NCBI GenBank assembly: GCA_965368175.1
Contig: CBDULX010000201.1
Span: 1-5,450 of the forward strand
Direction: 5' to 3'
DNA: 5,450 nucleotides
Source of the DNA: CBDULX01 sp965368175
Lineage (GTDB): Bacteria > Pseudomonadota > Gammaproteobacteria > SZUA-229
The position numbers were made by a program, and so were the translations under genes. Under the pieces are notes generated by a model. The model made no database searches, was not told where the DNA came from, and worked only from the letters and a program-made list of their open reading frames with translations. Shown here piece after piece: positions 3,328 through 5,450 of this stretch. Each line of letters opens with the position of its first letter. The stretch's first letter is position 1.

Positions 3328-5397
3328 ATGAAAGCACGTATTGTTAATTGCTTGAAGTTCTTACAATTATTCTCATTAGTCGCTATTGTTTTAAGCGTTC
3401 CATTAACTGCATCAGCGGCGGTTTGTAGTTCAGCTGGGCAGTCATCGTTCTATGAATGGGTTGATAGTGTTCAATTTGGAAGTTTTTCCCATGTGTCTGG
3501 CAATGATGCTGGTTATGCCGATTTTACTGCGACTCAAACTATTCCACTTTCGCCTGGCCTGCAAAATATTAGTCTAACGCCGGGATTTAATACTGACTCG
3601 TATACTCAGTATTGGTCTGTGTGGATAGATTTTAATCAGAATCAGCTATTTGAAAGCACTGAGCAGATATTTACAGGAACATCAAGTTCAGCTGTTAGTG
3701 GTTCGATTAATGTTCCCGCTAGTGCATTGCCTGGCTTAACGGCCATGCGCGTGTCCATGAAGTATGGTTCAGCGCCTTCTGCATGTGAAACGTTTACCTC
3801 GGGTGAAGTTGAAGACTATACAGTCGATATTGCAGGCGAGCCTGCACCAGAACCTGTTTCACTAACAACTTTGTATACTATCAATGTTGATAATAACTAT
3901 ATCATAAGCAGAACCGGTAAATTAGGTGATCCTGCTGCGTGGGTAATTGAAAAGGATGGCATCATTGTCCTGGAAAGAAATGCGGCAAATGAGCTTGATT
4001 ACACTTATTTTAACAATACGAATGGCAGCTACTTTAGAGTCTGGTTAAATCAATTTATAGACGGAAAATATGAAATCGTATCTAATGTGGTTAGTTATGT
4101 ACCAGGAACGATAGTTTTACCGCCACCGAATCCTGTCGTGCCTACTCTATATACCCTTAATGTTGATAATAACTATATCGTAAGCAGAACCGGTGATTTA
4201 GGTGATCCTGCTGTGTGGGTAATTGAAAAGGACGGCGTCATTGTCCTGGAAAGAAATGCGGCAAATGAGCTTGAGTACACTTATTTTAACAATACGAATG
4301 GCAGTTACTATCGTGTCTGGTTAAAGCAGTTTATTAACGGTGCTTACGAGATCGTTTCGAATGTGGTTAACTATGAGCCAGGTGTGATTATTTTGCCGCC
4401 ACCAGATCCAGTCGCTCCGACTCAGTTTACACTTAATGTAGATAATAATTATGTGTTAAGTAGAACAGGTGAGCTGGGTGATAATGTTACCTGGGAAATT
4501 GAAAAAGACGGTGTGATTGTACTGTCAAGAAATGCCTCGTTTGAAATGACCTACCAGTATTTTAATAATACTATAGGCAGTAACTTCAAAGTCTGGTTAG
4601 CATCAGGTGGGCAACCGATTTCCAATGCGGTTGAGTATGTTGGTGGCAGTCCTGTTTCAAGCCATGATATTAATATTGATGCGAGCTACAAGGTTTCACG
4701 TAGTGGTTTATTAGGGGAGCCATTAACCTGGGTGATTGAAAAAGACGGCGTCATTGTCCTGGAAAGAAATGCGGAAAATGAGCTTGATTACACTTATTAC
4801 ATCAATACGAATGGCAGTTACTATCGTGTCTGGTTAAAGCAGTTTATAAACGGAAAATATGAGATTGTTTCAAACGTGATCTATTATGTTCCAGGTATTG
4901 CTATATTACCTTATAACATTATCACAAATAGTGCCTATGACCTGATTCGTGATGGGGCAATTGGTGATCAGGTAAGCTGGGTGGTAGAAGAAAATGGCGT
5001 GGTGATTTTTGAGCAGGACGCTAGCACCGGGCTTGTTTATAACTACCCAGGCTTGTTAGCACAAAATACATATCGAGCATGGTTAGTGCAAATGGTTAAT
5101 GGTGTGCCTGAAGCGGCGTCAAATGTTTTAGAGTTTACACCAGGTATTAACTTTGCTACTTATTCGTTGAGTGTCGATCCAACAAACCGTGTTTATAGAA
5201 GTGGTAGCCTGGGAGATAGTTTGACCTGGGTCATTGAAAAAAATGGTACGGTTGTGCTACAGCGAAATGCAGCGAATGAGCTGGACTATCTATACTTTAG
5301 CAATACGTCTGGAAGTAGTTTCAGGGTGTGGTTAGAGCAGTTTAGTGGTACTGGTTATTACCGAGTGTCGGATATCGTGGAATATAGTATTCCATAA
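3328..5397 (+). CDS. Secreted GEVED-domain protein with six tandem repeats
   Basis: This is a 689-residue protein. Residues 1-31 form a signal peptide: basic start (KAR), long hydrophobic core, cleavage near ASAA. Residues about 32-168 are a GEVED domain, recognised by the early Cys33, the acidic 'WIDFNQNQLFES' segment (99-110), RVSMKYG (141-147), Cys153 and the diagnostic GEVEDYTVDI (159-168). The two cysteines may form a disulfide. Then follow six tandem repeats beginning near residues 181, 273, 365, 446, 529 and 612. Their core reads like 'SRTG-LGDP-WVIEKDG-IVLERNA', then an aromatic strand, then 'YRVWLKQF' and 'SNVV-Y-PG'. Proline-rich linkers (LPPPNP, LPPPDP) follow repeats 1 and 2. The repeats look like beta-sandwich modules. 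GEVED domains occur in large secreted or surface proteins, and adhesion or polymer binding is plausible but unproven. No PEP-CTERM, membrane anchor or type IX signal is seen at the C-terminus. Confidence 0.85.
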   Translation: MKARIVNCLKFLQLFSLVAIVLSVPLTASAAVCSSAGQSSFYEWVDSVQFGSFSHVSGNDAGYADFTATQTIPLSPGLQNISLTPGFNTDSYTQYWSVWIDFNQNQLFESTEQIFTGTSSSAVSGSINVPASALPGLTAMRVSMKYGSAPSACETFTSGEVEDYTVDIAGEPAPEPVSLTTLYTINVDNNYIISRTGKLGDPAAWVIEKDGIIVLERNAANELDYTYFNNTNGSYFRVWLNQFIDGKYEIVSNVVSYVPGTIVLPPPNPVVPTLYTLNVDNNYIVSRTGDLGDPAVWVIEKDGVIVLERNAANELEYTYFNNTNGSYYRVWLKQFINGAYEIVSNVVNYEPGVIILPPPDPVAPTQFTLNVDNNYVLSRTGELGDNVTWEIEKDGVIVLSRNASFEMTYQYFNNTIGSNFKVWLASGGQPISNAVEYVGGSPVSSHDINIDASYKVSRSGLLGEPLTWVIEKDGVIVLERNAENELDYTYYINTNGSYYRVWLKQFINGKYEIVSNVIYYVPGIAILPYNIITNSAYDLIRDGAIGDQVSWVVEENGVVIFEQDASTGLVYNYPGLLAQNTYRAWLVQMVNGVPEAASNVLEFTPGINFATYSLSVDPTNRVYRSGSLGDSLTWVIEKNGTVVLQRNAANELDYLYFSNTSGSSFRVWLEQFSGTGYYRVSDIVEYSIP
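3868..5394 (+). repeat. Six in-frame tandem repeats of 78-92 codons
   Basis: The units start near 3868, 4144, 4420, 4663, 4912 and 5161. Units 1-3 are spaced exactly 92 codons; later units are shorter because the proline linkers are missing. Units 1, 2 and 4 are nearly identical in DNA over the stretch encoding IVLERNAANELDYTY. Units 2 and 4 also share about 50 bases with one mismatch (4291-4340 against the matching part of 4804-4853). Units 3, 5 and 6 are more diverged. The pattern indicates recent duplication or gene conversion on top of an older array. Confidence 0.8.
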
Positions 5398-5406
5398 AGA
5401 AACAGC

Positions 5407-5446
5407 GTGGTGAAGTTGTGGGTAATAATATCCATAGCTTCGCCGC
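5407..5446 (+). terminator. Long hairpin downstream of the GEVED gene
   Basis: Positions 5407-5424 pair with 5429-5446 over 18 continuous base pairs, counting several G-U pairs, around a 4-base ATAA loop. It starts 10 bases after the stop codon. The window ends 4 bases after the stem, so a U-tract cannot be judged. As RNA made from the plus strand the G-U pairs hold; as RNA from the other strand they become A-C mismatches. This favours a role for the rightward transcript. Confidence 0.65.
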
Positions 5447-5450
5447 CTTG

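Noticed and set aside
3868..5394. Repeats considered as a CRISPR array
   Set aside because: The units are in frame, of coding length and encode one continuous protein; there are no short identical repeats with unique spacers.

Overview
The window is AT-rich bacterial DNA, about 40% G+C by eye. It carries secreted-protein families (HAF-repeat, GEVED, VPLPA/PEP-CTERM) and integron-type gene cassettes. This combination fits a marine or aquatic gammaproteobacterium of the Colwellia/Thalassotalea/Alteromonas kind. That placement is inferred from protein families and base composition; there is no marker gene to confirm it.

Layout. Positions 1-474 hold no convincing gene but contain dyad repeats and the leader of the first gene. 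Positions 475-1620 (+) encode a secreted HAF-repeat protein. A strong hairpin at 1705-1740 separates it from three small genes on the minus strand (1747-1992, 2103-2354, 2438-2716). These look like integron cassettes. A convincing attC recombination site lies at 2351-2432, between the second and third genes. A degenerate attC-like hairpin lies at about 2000-2094. A 13-bp inverted copy of the attC end sits just upstream of the third gene and marks the other edge of that cassette. No integrase is visible, so this is either the tail of a longer array or an integrase-less attC cluster. The 2438-2716 product resembles domain II of elongation factor Tu; the other two products are unrecognised.

Positions 2789-2940 form a short block of clearly higher G+C with no intact gene. 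It abuts the 3' remnant (2941-3237, +) of a PEP-CTERM/VPLPA-type exported protein. The body of that gene is missing and its reading frame appears shifted. Positions 3328-5397 (+) encode a 689-residue secreted protein: signal peptide, one GEVED domain, then six copies of a repeat of about 80-92 residues. A long hairpin at 5407-5446 closes that gene.

How the genes relate. The two large intact genes are secreted beta-rich repeat proteins with their own leaders. Nothing suggests that they form an operon with each other or with the cassettes. The middle of the window (about 1747-3237) reads as an accessory insertion zone between them: a cassette cluster plus gene debris.
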